From CAWKDC01 sp964383495 (GTDB lineage Bacteria; Pseudomonadota; Gammaproteobacteria; JABCZS01), in contig CAYLHG010000005.1 in the NCBI GenBank assembly GCA_964383495.1, positions 1 through 64,000 of the forward strand: a stretch of DNA of 64,000 nucleotides, in the 5' to 3' direction. Both the position numbers and the translations under genes were made by a program. Below the pieces are notes generated by a model. That model searched no databases. It was given only the letters and a program-made list of their open reading frames with translations, and was not told where the DNA came from. Positions 51,693 through 60,844 of this stretch are shown here, piece by piece; within the stretch, counting starts at the first letter, position 1, and every line of letters starts with the position of its first letter.

Positions 51693-52349
51693 ATGAACCT
51701 CTTTAAACTATACACTTGCCTAATATGCGATACCCCCTGCTATCAGCAGGTCTGCCTCCCTTGCTGGGAAGATCTTCCCTGGGTTCCTCACCATTGCCTG
51801 CAATGCAATAGAGCAGCCAAACAGCCTCATTCATACTGTTTGCCGTGCCAAAAACAGCTATCCCCTTTCATCTACCAAGTGCCCTTGCTCTACGAACGCC
51901 CTGTTAAGCAAATCATCACCGCATTTAAGTTAAACAAACGGGAAGCATTATGCCTCGCATTGGCTGAACTTTTTCTTAGCCGCCAACAAGGCACACTCCC
52001 TGATGTCCTTATCCCAGTGCCGGCGCACCCCAAACGCATTTGGGAACGCGGCTACAATCCCCCATTATTAATTGCACGTCATTTAAGCAGGGCACTGGGC
52101 ATACCCGTGGATGACAAAGCTATCCGACGTTGCAAATATACACCCCCGCAACGGTTGCAACGCAGGCAGGAAAGGATGCATAATTTAAAAAACGCATTTG
52201 AAGTGGTCAAGCTAAAACCTGGTTTACATATTGCCATTGTAGATGATGTTGTTACAACGGGTGAAACATTACGTGCTATGGCTGAAGTAATAACACCGCA
52301 TGTTAAGAGTGTGGTATTGTGGGCCATTGCAGAAAGCCCCGCGATTTAA
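51693..52349 (+). CDS. comF: ComF-family amidophosphoribosyltransferase-like protein
   Basis: A 218-residue protein. The N-terminal zinc-finger region reads CLICDTPCYQQVCLPC...HCLQC...YCLPC. The phosphoribosyltransferase-like domain carries the PRPP loop IAIVDDVVTTGETLRAMAEV and VPAHPKRIWERGYNPPLLIA. In naturally competent bacteria ComF helps process incoming single-stranded DNA. It starts at MNLFKLYTC; the longer frame overlaps the bioB start. recG follows 12 bases later, so they are probably co-transcribed. Confidence 0.9.
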   Translation: MNLFKLYTCLICDTPCYQQVCLPCWEDLPWVPHHCLQCNRAAKQPHSYCLPCQKQLSPFIYQVPLLYERPVKQIITAFKLNKREALCLALAELFLSRQQGTLPDVLIPVPAHPKRIWERGYNPPLLIARHLSRALGIPVDDKAIRRCKYTPPQRLQRRQERMHNLKNAFEVVKLKPGLHIAIVDDVVTTGETLRAMAEVITPHVKSVVLWAIAESPAI

Positions 52350-52361
52350 AGGAATAACACG

Positions 52362-54431
52362 ATGACATATTTTCTATCGGAACTAAATGTCCTGCCTAAA
52401 ATCGGCACAAAAATTCAAGAAAAATGCGCTACATTAGGTTTAAAAACATTGCAGGATTGTCTTTTTTATTTACCGAATCGGTATCAAGACAGAACAAGAA
52501 TATATCCTATTCGTTCCGTACGTGAAGGTGACCAGGTGGTTGTAGAAGGCCATATTTTGGCAGCTAATATTGCGCTTGGAAAACGTCGCACATTACGAGT
52601 GCATATTGCAGACGGAACGGGCGTGCTTTACTTGCGATTTTTCCATTTCTACCCAAACCAACAAGCACGGATGAAACCTGGCACATCCATTCGTTGTTTT
52701 GGTGAAATTAAATTAGTCGCAGGTCAATTAGAAATGAGCCATCCTGAATATATTCTAGGCGCTTCTGGCTCACTGCCTGATGCTCAGAAAAATATGACGC
52801 CACTTTATCCACTTACAGAAGGCATTTCACAATCCACGTTGCGCAAAACAATCAAAATGGTTTTGGATAAATTGGAAGCAAATATTTTGCCAGATTATGT
52901 TCCTCATGATCTTGCTAAAAAATTTGGATTCCCAAGCCTCAAAGAGGCATTATTATTTTGCCATGAGCCTCCTCCACACACATCCATCGAGCAATTAGCA
53001 ACACATACACACCCTGCACAACGTCGATTAGCTTTCGAGGAACTACTGGCGCATCATTTAAGCTTATTACGTTATCGCTTAAAAGAACAATCCAATTTAT
53101 CCCCCTCTTGTAATAATCAAACACTCGTCAATGCATTGATTAAAAAATTGCCTTATCAATTAACTGATGCACAATCGCGTGTGATCAATGAAATTTCAAA
53201 AGATTTGATGCAAAATAAACCGATGATGAGATTATTGCAAGGCGACGTAGGCAGTGGAAAAACAATCGTTGCGGCTCTCAGTATATTACAAGCTGTTGGC
53301 AGCGGTTTTCAAGCGGCACTGATGGCACCCACAGAATTACTAGCAGAACAGCATTATGCCAATTTCAAACAATGGCTTGATCCATTAAGCATTGAAATTG
53401 CTTTTTTATCGAGTAAACTTACGGCAAAAAACAAACGAGAAGTTTATGAAATCATACAAAATGGAAAAGCACGCATTATTATTGGTACGCACGCTTTAGT
53501 TGAAGATTCTTTGCATTTTGAATCTCTTGGGCTTGTAGTGATTGATGAACAACATCGATTTGGCGTTGAACAACGATTAGCATTGGCGCAAAAAAAATCG
53601 AATAATAAATTTCCTCATCAATTGATTATGACGGCAACGCCTATTCCTAGAACACTTGCAATGACAGCTTATGCTGATTTAGATATTTCAATCATTGACG
53701 CGTTGCCTGCGGGGCGGCAACCCATTACCACAGTGGCCATCCCACAATCAAGACGAAATGAAGTGATTGCTCGCATTCGAGAAGCTTGCCACACAGGAAA
53801 ACAAGCTTATTGGGTTTGTACATTGATTGAAGAATCTGAAAACTTTGATGCACAAGCAGCTGTTGCACTGAGGCATTCATTGCAAGAGGCCTTATCGGAT
53901 GTGCGAGTTGGATTGATACATGGAAAATTAAAGCCTGCTGAGAAAGAAGCTGTGATGCAAGCTTTTCTAGCGAATGAAACTCAATTATTAGTAGCAACAA
54001 CAGTGATTGAAGTGGGTGTCAACGTTCCAAACGCAAGTTTAATGATCATTGAAAATCCTGAACGTTTAGGATTAGCACAATTGCATCAGCTACGAGGACG
54101 TGTGGGGCGAGGCAGTGAAAAATCACATTGTGTATTGTTGCATGATACACAATTATCTTATATGGCGTTAGAACGTTTAAAAACAATGCGCGAAACACAA
54201 GATGGGTTCGTTATTGCAGAAAAAGATTTGCAATTACGGGGAGCTGGTGAATGGTTGGGCACACGGCAAACCGGCAGTATTTTATATAAAATTGCAGACT
54301 TGGCGAGGGATATTGGGCTAATGCCAGAAGTGAAGCATTGCGCCGATATTTTATTAAATCAATACCCTGAACATGTGGATGCATTAATTCAGCGTTGGCT
54401 ACAAAATAACATGGAATATGGAACGGTTTGA
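52362..54431 (+). CDS. recG: ATP-dependent DNA helicase RecG
   Basis: A 689-residue branch-migrating helicase for stalled forks. It has the N-terminal wedge/OB domain (LFYLPNRYQDRTRIYPIRSV), Walker A LLQGDVGSGKTIVAALS, the DEQH box VIDEQHRFGVEQR, MTATPIPRTLAMT, and the C-terminal LHQLRGRVGRGSEKSHCVLL with QLRGAGEWLGTRQTG. It is full length (E. coli 693). Confidence 0.97.
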   Translation: MTYFLSELNVLPKIGTKIQEKCATLGLKTLQDCLFYLPNRYQDRTRIYPIRSVREGDQVVVEGHILAANIALGKRRTLRVHIADGTGVLYLRFFHFYPNQQARMKPGTSIRCFGEIKLVAGQLEMSHPEYILGASGSLPDAQKNMTPLYPLTEGISQSTLRKTIKMVLDKLEANILPDYVPHDLAKKFGFPSLKEALLFCHEPPPHTSIEQLATHTHPAQRRLAFEELLAHHLSLLRYRLKEQSNLSPSCNNQTLVNALIKKLPYQLTDAQSRVINEISKDLMQNKPMMRLLQGDVGSGKTIVAALSILQAVGSGFQAALMAPTELLAEQHYANFKQWLDPLSIEIAFLSSKLTAKNKREVYEIIQNGKARIIIGTHALVEDSLHFESLGLVVIDEQHRFGVEQRLALAQKKSNNKFPHQLIMTATPIPRTLAMTAYADLDISIIDALPAGRQPITTVAIPQSRRNEVIARIREACHTGKQAYWVCTLIEESENFDAQAAVALRHSLQEALSDVRVGLIHGKLKPAEKEAVMQAFLANETQLLVATTVIEVGVNVPNASLMIIENPERLGLAQLHQLRGRVGRGSEKSHCVLLHDTQLSYMALERLKTMRETQDGFVIAEKDLQLRGAGEWLGTRQTGSILYKIADLARDIGLMPEVKHCADILLNQYPEHVDALIQRWLQNNMEYGTV

Positions 54432-54545
54432 TAAAAAATTAATAGTCAATTTTTGATTTGCATTGGCAAATACTTATGGAACGACCTAAGATTATTCCAG
54501 TGCGTACCACCTAAATGGAATCAATTTACAAAAGGAATCTTTAAA

Positions 54546-55013
54546 ATGAAAGTTATTCGATATATCTCTACAATTGTCTTAATAGCTACACTAGGCTTAA
54601 ACATAGCGCAAGCTAAAACGACTGATCTTAGCTGCGGTTATTATAACAGCCTATCTGAACATAAGGTGACTGACGCTGAAGCAAAAGCAGCTAATATACA
54701 ATATAGTACCACAATGACTCCACCAGCAAAAAACCAGCATGCTACTTCTGTCCAGAAAGCAGAGGCGCTTGCTGTTTCTGTTACCCATTATGGTCAAGTT
54801 ACCTCAGCTGCAGATAGATGTACAGCGCTTAGCTCAATTAAGCGGGATAAAAAACCATTGCTAAGTACTAGCGCATATACCTCAGCCTACAAGGAATACC
54901 TGAGAAGAGCGAAGGTATGTAAACAGGCTGCTAACGCTGATAATAAACATCCAAAGAAAAAAGCTATCTCAGACTGTGATACCTACTATGCGGAGATCTG
55001 GTCTAACTCATAG
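54546..55013 (+). CDS. Small secreted protein with four cysteines, unknown
   Basis: A 155-residue protein when started at MKVIRYISTIVLIATLGLNI, a clear Sec signal peptide with cleavage near AQA-KT. AAGGA lies 9 bases before ATG; the 31-codon longer frame is unlikely. The mature part has four Cys (LSCGYY, DRCTAL, KVCKQA, SDCDTY), probably two disulfides, and is Ala/Lys/Thr rich. No family was recognised. It stands alone with its own terminator. Confidence 0.65.
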   Translation: MKVIRYISTIVLIATLGLNIAQAKTTDLSCGYYNSLSEHKVTDAEAKAANIQYSTTMTPPAKNQHATSVQKAEALAVSVTHYGQVTSAADRCTALSSIKRDKKPLLSTSAYTSAYKEYLRRAKVCKQAANADNKHPKKKAISDCDTYYAEIWSNS

Positions 55014-55029
55014 ATATCGATGATGTAGC

Positions 55030-55080
55030 ATTGCCGCCCTCACATTCAAATCTAATCTTACGATGGGCGGCAATTTTCTC
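55030..55080 (+). terminator. Intrinsic terminator
   Basis: ATTGCCGCCC (55030-55039) and GGGCGGCAAT (55065-55074), a perfect 10-bp GC-rich stem with a 25-base loop, followed by TTTCTC. It ends the secreted-protein transcript. Confidence 0.7.
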
Positions 55081-55110
55081 TTACAATTCTTCTTCCTCCT
55101 AGCGTATACT
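55081..55110 (+). promoter_or_regulatory. Candidate sigma70 promoter for the permease gene
   Basis: TTACAA (55081-55086), an 18-base spacer and TATACT (55105-55110), 26 bases before the start codon. Confidence 0.45.
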
Positions 55111-55136
55111 AGGCTATTCCTTGAAGGACAATTGTT

Positions 55137-56204
55137 ATGGATAAGCTCCCTCTTTTTCGCGCTCTTGCCATTGCGCTGGGTGTTGGGTTTATTGGCTTTG
55201 GATGCCTGATGATTTTGCATCCTTTTCTCCCTGCTATTTTATTAGCCGTTATCTTTTGTTTGGCCACATGGCCCGCTTTCAGCATGCTGGAAAAAAAACT
55301 CAATGGCAAAAGCTGGCTTGCAGCACTCATCATGACTACATTGCTTGTCATTGGCTTTCTACTGCCGTTAGTTTTGCTCGGCTCAACGCTTGCGGAAAGC
55401 ATCACTCAACTTATCCGCTTTCTTATCAATGCATTCAAAGGCGAGCAAGGTGAAGTCCCAACGTGGATGGCTCACCTCCCTGAATGGATGCGCCATTATG
55501 TGGAACAATTTTGGGTAACCTACATGAAAAGCGGCCAACAAATGATGAAAGGGGTTGCTCACTATGCGGGACCATTGTCACATCAACTCATTTATGTTGG
55601 GAAAAAAGTTGGACAGGGGTTTATCGATCTTTCTTTGGGCCTTTTTATCTCCTTTTTCTTCTTCAGTTACGGCGCACACGCTGTCAGCCGAGTCGGCATT
55701 TTAGTGAAACGCTTTATTGGCGACCGCGGGTTACATTTGCTTAACATCAGTAAAGATACACTCATCAGCGTTGTTTACGGTATTCTAGGAACAGCTGTAG
55801 CACAAGGTGCTGTTGCCGGCATGGGATTCTGGATTGCAAACGTACCCGGTGCAACATTTTTAGGCTTTGTTACTGTGCTAATGTCGTTGATTCCTGGCGG
55901 CCCGCCTTTTGTATGGATCCCCGTCACCATTTGGATCTTTCTTCAGGGTCATATCGGCATGGGCATTTTCATGGGAATTTGGGGATTATTTGTCATCAGC
56001 GGGGTTGATAACCTGCTTCGTCCCTATTTCATTAGTTTAGGCAGCGATCTGCCGTTACTTTTGGTGTTGCTAGGCGTGCTGGGCGGGTTAATTGCCTTTG
56101 GATTCATCGGGTTATTTATTGGCCCTACATTGCTAGCCCTTGCGTATGCACTCTTACTGGAGTGGAGCCATGAAGAAGAAAGACGCTTGGAACCCGAGGC
56201 TTAA
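55137..56204 (+). CDS. AI-2E family transporter (PerM/YdiK-type permease)
   Basis: A 355-residue inner-membrane protein with about eight hydrophobic segments. It has the family-typical C-terminal part: GFWIANVPGATFLGFVTVLM, LIPGGPPFVWIPVTIW and DNLLRPYFISLGSDLPLLLV, then GLFIGPTLLALAYALL. Members include AI-2 exporters and Na+/H+ antiporters, so the substrate is open. AAGGA lies 8 bases before ATG. dusA follows 18 bases on. Confidence 0.9.
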   Translation: MDKLPLFRALAIALGVGFIGFGCLMILHPFLPAILLAVIFCLATWPAFSMLEKKLNGKSWLAALIMTTLLVIGFLLPLVLLGSTLAESITQLIRFLINAFKGEQGEVPTWMAHLPEWMRHYVEQFWVTYMKSGQQMMKGVAHYAGPLSHQLIYVGKKVGQGFIDLSLGLFISFFFFSYGAHAVSRVGILVKRFIGDRGLHLLNISKDTLISVVYGILGTAVAQGAVAGMGFWIANVPGATFLGFVTVLMSLIPGGPPFVWIPVTIWIFLQGHIGMGIFMGIWGLFVISGVDNLLRPYFISLGSDLPLLLVLLGVLGGLIAFGFIGLFIGPTLLALAYALLLEWSHEEERRLEPEA

Positions 56205-56222
56205 GTTTGTTACAATGCTGTG

Positions 56223-57191
56223 ATGAAAAACAGCAACCCTTGGACATTCTGCGTCGCCCCCATGATGGGTTGGACCGACAGGCACTTCCGCTATTTTCTG
56301 CGGATAGTATCGAAACACGCGCGCTTGTACACAGAAATGGTCACAACAGGCGCGTTGCTGCATGGCGATGCTAAACGCTTTCTCGCTTATGATGCATTTG
56401 AGCACCCACTGGCTTTACAATTAGGCGGGAACGACCCCATTGCACTCGCACGCTGCGCGCGCATGGCATATGATGCGGGCTACACAGAAATTAATTTAAA
56501 TGTGGGGTGCCCGAGCGACCGTGTTAAATCTGGCCAATTCGGCGCTTGCTTGATGGCAGAACCTCAAACCGTTGCAGAGTGTGTTGCTGCTATGATCGCG
56601 GCTGTGCCTATTCCTATCACTGTCAAGACACGGATCGGCATTGACGATCTCGATTCTCAAGAATATTTTGAATCTTTTTTACAAACGGTAGCGCTGGGAG
56701 GATGCCGAGTTTTTATCATCCATGCTCGCAAAGCATGGCTTTCTGGATTAAGCCCAAAAGAAAATCGTGATATTCCTCCTCTCAATATTGAGCGAGTTCA
56801 AATAGTAAAAGAAAAACACCCAGAGTGGACAATAGTACTCAATGGCGGAATTAAAACCTTGTCGCATTGCGAAGAGGCATTACAAACATTTGATGGAGTG
56901 ATGGTCGGCCGCGCAATTTATCATGATCCTTATTTATTTGCAGAACTAGATGCCGAATTATTTGGAGCAGGCACAACATTATCACGTGAAGCATGGTTAG
57001 AAGCATTTCAACCCTACATGACCGAACAATGCGCACGAGGTGTGCCGCTAAAAAGCATGACACGTCATTTATTGAATTTGTTTAATGGGCAAGCAGGCGC
57101 GCGCGGATGGCGACGAAAATTATCTGCGGCACCAGGATCGTTAACCTTTGTAGATCTCGGTCGTTCCTATCAGTACCCCGCCCGGGTTTAG
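56223..57191 (+). CDS. dusA: tRNA-dihydrouridine(20/20a) synthase DusA
   Basis: A 322-residue flavoenzyme that reduces U20/U20a of tRNA. It has FCVAPMMGWTDRHFRYFLRI, the FMN/active-site region EINLNVGCPSDRVKSGQFGA with the catalytic Cys in GACLM, VKTRIGIDDLDSQEYFESFL and IVLNGGIKTL. The start is ATG at MKNSNPW, and a GTG precedes it directly. The C-terminal tail (TFVDLGRSYQYPARV) departs from the family and is encoded by the left half of an inverted repeat. Confidence 0.94.
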   Translation: MKNSNPWTFCVAPMMGWTDRHFRYFLRIVSKHARLYTEMVTTGALLHGDAKRFLAYDAFEHPLALQLGGNDPIALARCARMAYDAGYTEINLNVGCPSDRVKSGQFGACLMAEPQTVAECVAAMIAAVPIPITVKTRIGIDDLDSQEYFESFLQTVALGGCRVFIIHARKAWLSGLSPKENRDIPPLNIERVQIVKEKHPEWTIVLNGGIKTLSHCEEALQTFDGVMVGRAIYHDPYLFAELDAELFGAGTTLSREAWLEAFQPYMTEQCARGVPLKSMTRHLLNLFNGQAGARGWRRKLSAAPGSLTFVDLGRSYQYPARV

Positions 57192-57211
57192 TACAGCATC
57201 GGAACGACCGA
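57157..57211. repeat. Inverted repeat spanning the dusA stop codon
   Basis: TCGGTCGTTCC (57157-57167) and GGAACGACCGA (57201-57211), perfect 11-base arms with a 33-base loop. The left arm is coding. A terminator role is possible, but only AAAATCCC follows on the plus strand, with no T-run. Confidence 0.65.
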
Positions 57212-57298
57212 AAATCCCAATACCACCATTGCTCGTAAGCATAGCATAATCTTTAGCAACCGTTTATAATCACCACGGGCACTTAAGGTAATTTTTTG

Positions 57299-58240
57299 AT
57301 GACTACTGATTCTTCCCTCAACACACCACTTGTCGCTGTGCTTGTATGCACTTACAATGGTGAGCGTTTTTTAACAAAACAATTAGATTCTATTATTCAT
57401 CAATCAATAGGCGCCCCGCTTCTTCTCATCAGTGATGACGGTTCTTCTGACAACACGCTGCAAATTATTGAACATTATAAAACAACGCACCCAGCAGTCA
57501 CGATTCACATCATGCAAGGACCACGAAAAGGGTTTCAATATAATTTTTTGAGTTTATTTTCATTGCAAACGCCGCCCGCACAGTACATGGCTTTTGCAGA
57601 TCAAGACGATATTTGGGAACATGATAAGCTTGAACATGCATTGAATGCCTTGAAGCAATACCCAGCAGATCAACCCGCACTCTATGGTACCCGCACACGC
57701 CTTATTGACAAACATGAACAAGAAATCGGATTTTCTCCGCTGTTCACTAAGCTACCCAGTTTTGCTAATGCTTTAGTACAAAGCCTTTGTGGGGGCAACA
57801 CCATGGTCATTAACCAAGCCTCATGGAAAATATTAACCACACTTCCACAGACCAACATCGTAAGTCATGATTGGTCTATTTATCAGGTTATTTCAGGTGT
57901 TGGAGGTCATGTTATTTACGATCCTTATCCTAGCTTGCGATACCGACAACATGAAAATAATATCATTGGTGCTAACACTTCATTTATTGCTCGATTAGTA
58001 CGCATCAACATGCTACTTCAGAACCGATTCAAACATTGGAACACAGCTAATCTGGCAACTTTACAGCCCATTGCTGATACATTTACGCCGAGCAATCAAA
58101 CTATTTTGGAAAGTTTCATTCAAGCTCGACAATCATCTTTTATTCAACGGATTATTTTATTTAAAAAATCTGGTTTATATCGCCAAACACGCCTAGGCAT
58201 GATCGGATTATGGGCTGCCATTATTTTAGGAAAATGCTAA
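57299..58240 (+). CDS. Family 2 glycosyltransferase
   Basis: A 313-residue GT-A enzyme. It has VAVLVCTYNGERFLTKQLDS, LISDDGSSDNTLQII (nucleotide-sugar binding) and the metal motif MAFADQDDIWEHDKLEH. The RKGFQYNFLSLF and CGGNTMVINQ parts resemble rhamnosyl/galactosyl transferases of surface polysaccharide synthesis. The acceptor cannot be predicted. TATAAT at about 57265-57270 is a possible -10. The stop adjoins the psd start directly. Confidence 0.88.
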   Translation: MTTDSSLNTPLVAVLVCTYNGERFLTKQLDSIIHQSIGAPLLLISDDGSSDNTLQIIEHYKTTHPAVTIHIMQGPRKGFQYNFLSLFSLQTPPAQYMAFADQDDIWEHDKLEHALNALKQYPADQPALYGTRTRLIDKHEQEIGFSPLFTKLPSFANALVQSLCGGNTMVINQASWKILTTLPQTNIVSHDWSIYQVISGVGGHVIYDPYPSLRYRQHENNIIGANTSFIARLVRINMLLQNRFKHWNTANLATLQPIADTFTPSNQTILESFIQARQSSFIQRIILFKKSGLYRQTRLGMIGLWAAIILGKC

Positions 58241-59071
58241 ATGATTTTTTCTGCCAAACTACAATCTAAATTACCTCAACGTGCTATCACTCAACTGTTC
58301 GGTTGGTTGGCACAAATTCGTATTCCTGCTATTAAAAATCAACTGATTCGAATGTTCGATCAACGGTTCCATATTTGTTGGGAAGAAGCGGAGTTTTCAA
58401 CACCTGATGCGTATGCAGATTTCAATACTTTTTTCTCGCGCAAACTTAAACCTGATGCTCGACCACTCGCACCGCTTCCCGCTTTTATGTCACCTGTTGA
58501 TGGGTTTATCAGCCAAATTGGTATGGTAGAAGGCCATCAGCTCTTCCAGGCAAAAGGCCATACTTACACGTTGCTGGATCTCCTGGCAGGCAATACTTAT
58601 ATGGCGGATGCATTTAAAAATGGCGCTTTTGCAACGCTTTATCTTTCCCCCAAAGATTATCACCGTGTACATACTCCACTTGCTGGGAATGTTACTGCCA
58701 TGACATTCGTTCCCGGCACTTTATTTTCTGTGAATGACGCCACCGTTTCAAGTGCGCCCAATTTATTTGCCAGAAACGAACGTTTGATTTGTTATATTGA
58801 TACGGCTATGGGTCCTATGGCGATTATTTTAGTGGCTGCATTGAATGTAGGCAGCATGTTTACTCCCTGGCACGGCGTAGTAAAAGCAGAGGGCGTACAC
58901 ACATGGGATTACCGCGACAAACCCATAGCGCTTAACCGTGGAGATGAAGTCGGCGGGTTTTTGATGGGCTCAACAGCCATTGTATTGCTGCCCCAGAACA
59001 CTGTGGCATGGGGCGCCCTGGCGACCCAGCACCCTGTTAAGTTAGGCGAAAGTATCGGGACACTGGTTTAA
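58241..59071 (+). CDS. psd: Phosphatidylserine decarboxylase proenzyme
   Basis: A 276-residue membrane-associated enzyme making phosphatidylethanolamine. Self-cleavage at the GST motif (FLMGSTAIVL; Ser244 becomes the pyruvoyl group) separates the beta and alpha chains. The residue before is Met rather than the more common Leu. The likely protease triad is Asp87 (SPVDGF), His141/144 (DYHRVHTPL) and Ser244. It starts at the ATG directly after the glycosyltransferase stop. It overlaps the convergent gene by four bases. Confidence 0.94.
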   Translation: MIFSAKLQSKLPQRAITQLFGWLAQIRIPAIKNQLIRMFDQRFHICWEEAEFSTPDAYADFNTFFSRKLKPDARPLAPLPAFMSPVDGFISQIGMVEGHQLFQAKGHTYTLLDLLAGNTYMADAFKNGAFATLYLSPKDYHRVHTPLAGNVTAMTFVPGTLFSVNDATVSSAPNLFARNERLICYIDTAMGPMAIILVAALNVGSMFTPWHGVVKAEGVHTWDYRDKPIALNRGDEVGGFLMGSTAIVLLPQNTVAWGALATQHPVKLGESIGTLV

Positions 59072-59358
59072 CAAAACTGCTCAGCCAACGCGGCAATCTT
59101 TTTAGATGTTAGCGCTTTTGCATTCAAGCCCATCGATGTCAAAATAGAACGGGCTGCCAGCTTGGCCATGTAAACACGTACTTCGCGAGGCAAACGCTCG
59201 CCACGCCCATTACGGTTTTCTTCCCATTCGCGAATGCGAGAATGCGTATACACTGTATCTAATGCTGCATTTAAATCAGTCAAAGCTTCTACCAATGTTT
59301 TTTCATTTTCTTCCAGTTCTACATTTAACCAAGCTTGTACAAGATTTTTTGCTTTCAT
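59068..59358 (-). CDS. Hypothetical small protein, possibly helix-turn-helix
   Basis: A 96-residue helical protein started at MKAKNLVQAWLNV. The segment YTHSRIREWEENRNGRGERL then PREVRVYMAKLA recalls the recognition part of small Cro/YdaS-like regulators ('SRISEWE.G...P..V..YM'), but this is a weak likeness. A 48-codon longer frame is rejected because it crosses the promoter. A good promoter lies 30 bases upstream. The function is unknown. Confidence 0.65.
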   Translation of the reverse strand: MKAKNLVQAWLNVELEENEKTLVEALTDLNAALDTVYTHSRIREWEENRNGRGERLPREVRVYMAKLAARSILTSMGLNAKALTSKKIAALAEQFC

Positions 59359-59388
59359 TACTACTGCCCTCAATATAAGTAAGCACCT

Positions 59389-59417
59389 AGTATACTGGCT
59401 GACATTGGAAAGGTCAA
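59389..59417 (-). promoter_or_regulatory. Sigma70-like promoter of the small hypothetical gene
   Basis: On the minus strand TTGACC (59417-59412), 17 bases, TATACT (59394-59389). It is well placed ahead of the ATG at 59358 and lies 34 bases after the MAPEG gene stop. Confidence 0.65.
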
Positions 59418-59450
59418 CAACGTTTGTGTAAGGAGTAATAAAAACCAAGC

Positions 59451-59822
59451 TTATATTGCCATGATAAATAAACTTACAACACAAGCTTGCGCTCCTAACC
59501 ACACCAATGTCCGAGCTGCAGGAAAATCAAACACGTAACAAAAACCATATATTAGTCGAGCTATCACAAAAGCGATTGCTAACAGATCAACCCGTTCTGG
59601 AGCGGCCCCCACTTGCAAGCATACGATCACCGCTGCTGCAAAAGGCGCAAAATTTTCATAATGATTCAACTGTGTCCAATGGGCGCGTCTTCGCCAACCT
59701 TGCACATTTTCCAAATACTCACGAGGCTTAGCATTGTTCACCCCTCGACCTGTTTTAGCTGCTAAAACAAACCCATACGGCAAAAGATAAGCTAAAAAAA
59801 TACATAATATCGCTGTCGACAT
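59451..59822 (-). CDS. MAPEG family membrane protein
   Basis: A 123-residue protein with four hydrophobic segments and the MAPEG hallmark WRRRAHWTQLNHYENFAPFA, where the N.E.F motif binds glutathione in family members. It also carries ARLIYGFCYVFDFPAARTL. Members are glutathione-dependent membrane transferases or peroxidases. It is the third gene after gst and a rhodanese, consistent with a thiol/detoxification unit. Confidence 0.88.
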   Translation of the reverse strand: MSTAILCIFLAYLLPYGFVLAAKTGRGVNNAKPREYLENVQGWRRRAHWTQLNHYENFAPFAAAVIVCLQVGAAPERVDLLAIAFVIARLIYGFCYVFDFPAARTLVWLGAQACVVSLFIMAI

Positions 59823-59824
59823 AT

Positions 59825-60121
59825 TTACCCACCCTGATGTAACACGTATGCTGTCATACCACCTACAAGATTGTAGGCATCAAATCCTTTTTCATCCAAC
59901 ATAGCGCAAGCCCTTTGGCTCCGTCCACCTGATCGACAATATACAACCAAAGGCGTATCAGAGGATAACTCATCAGTTCGATCGGGCAACTGCCCCAATG
60001 GAATATGCACACCCCCGATGTGCTTTTCAGCGCGCTCGCTGGGCTCCCGCACGTCCAATAATTGAAACGGGCGCTTTTCTTGCTGCCAAGCGACTAAATC
60101 TTCAGCTGTAATCGTATGCAT
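59825..60121 (-). CDS. Rhodanese-domain sulfurtransferase (GlpE-like)
   Basis: A 98-residue single rhodanese domain. The active Cys62 lies in VVYCRSGGRSQRACAML, and FQLLDVREPSERAEKHIGGV is the usual first half. It carries sulfane sulfur between thiols. It lies 3 bases after gst and 2 bases before the MAPEG gene, clearly one operon. Confidence 0.92.
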   Translation of the reverse strand: MHTITAEDLVAWQQEKRPFQLLDVREPSERAEKHIGGVHIPLGQLPDRTDELSSDTPLVVYCRSGGRSQRACAMLDEKGFDAYNLVGGMTAYVLHQGG

Positions 60122-60124
60122 ATG

Positions 60125-60730
60125 TTACCCCTTGAGCTCCTCTATCAACGCAGCAGCCACCGTAGGACGCGCCATCACTGCATTGAAAAATTTTTGCAAA
60201 TTTGGATAATCTGCCAGCATGATTTTATGTGCAGGCAACCAGCGCAACATCACAAAACAATACGCATCTGGCAAGGTAAATGTAGATCCCATTAAATAAG
60301 TCACATCTGCCAGCGCTTTCTCCACAAAAGCCAATTTACTTTTTAAAATAGGAATAAAAACGCTTTCTTTCAATTCTTGTGGCACCTTGGGATTAAACAA
60401 AGGCGAAAATGCCTTATGCACGTCTGTGGACATGAAATTTAACCACTCTAAGACCCGATAACGCTGAAAATCATTCAATCCGGGCAACAACGCGGAAGGG
60501 TGCGTATCTGCCAAATATTGCTCTATCACCGCATTTTCTGTCAGGGCTTGCCCGTTATCGAGCATCAATACAGGAACGCTACCCTTGGCGCTAACAGCCA
60601 AAAAATCTTTCCCCGATTCTGTTTTTTTAGTATGTAAATCAACAGGTTCGTATTCCAGCTGCAACCCTAGCTCGTGCACAATAATTCGTACCGCCAACGA
60701 GCAGGCTCCCTTTGAGAAATATAATTTCAT
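60125..60730 (-). CDS. gst: Glutathione S-transferase (beta class)
   Basis: A 201-residue protein. The N-terminal thioredoxin fold reads MKLYFSKGACSLAVRIIVHE with Cys10, the beta-class catalytic residue. SVPVLMLDNGQALTENAVIE is the cis-Pro/GSH-binding part. The all-helical C-domain has GSTFTLPDAYCFVMLRWL. It starts behind AGGAGG. A 12-base palindrome CCAGTATACTGG (60747-60758) containing TATACT lies 17 bases upstream and may be promoter plus operator. Confidence 0.92.
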   Translation of the reverse strand: MKLYFSKGACSLAVRIIVHELGLQLEYEPVDLHTKKTESGKDFLAVSAKGSVPVLMLDNGQALTENAVIEQYLADTHPSALLPGLNDFQRYRVLEWLNFMSTDVHKAFSPLFNPKVPQELKESVFIPILKSKLAFVEKALADVTYLMGSTFTLPDAYCFVMLRWLPAHKIMLADYPNLQKFFNAVMARPTVAAALIEELKG

Positions 60731-60786
60731 GGCATCCCTCCTCCTTCCAGTATACTGGGCCTACTCCTACATGGGAAGGAAAACTA

Positions 60787-60815
60787 TTGACTTTCTCATG
60801 ATAGTTATTTAATAT
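60787..60815 (+). promoter_or_regulatory. Sigma70-like promoter of the coiled-coil/ankyrin operon
   Basis: TTGACT (60787-60792), 17 bases, TAATAT (60810-60815), 29 bases before the start codon. Confidence 0.6.
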
Positions 60816-60844
60816 ACCAACTATAAACCAAAGAGGTATGAACT

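Noticed and set aside
50690..51715. Longer bioB start with 26 extra residues
   Set aside because: The internal ATG has a strong GGAGG site and matches the usual BioB start. The extra part crosses the promoter region and the comF start.
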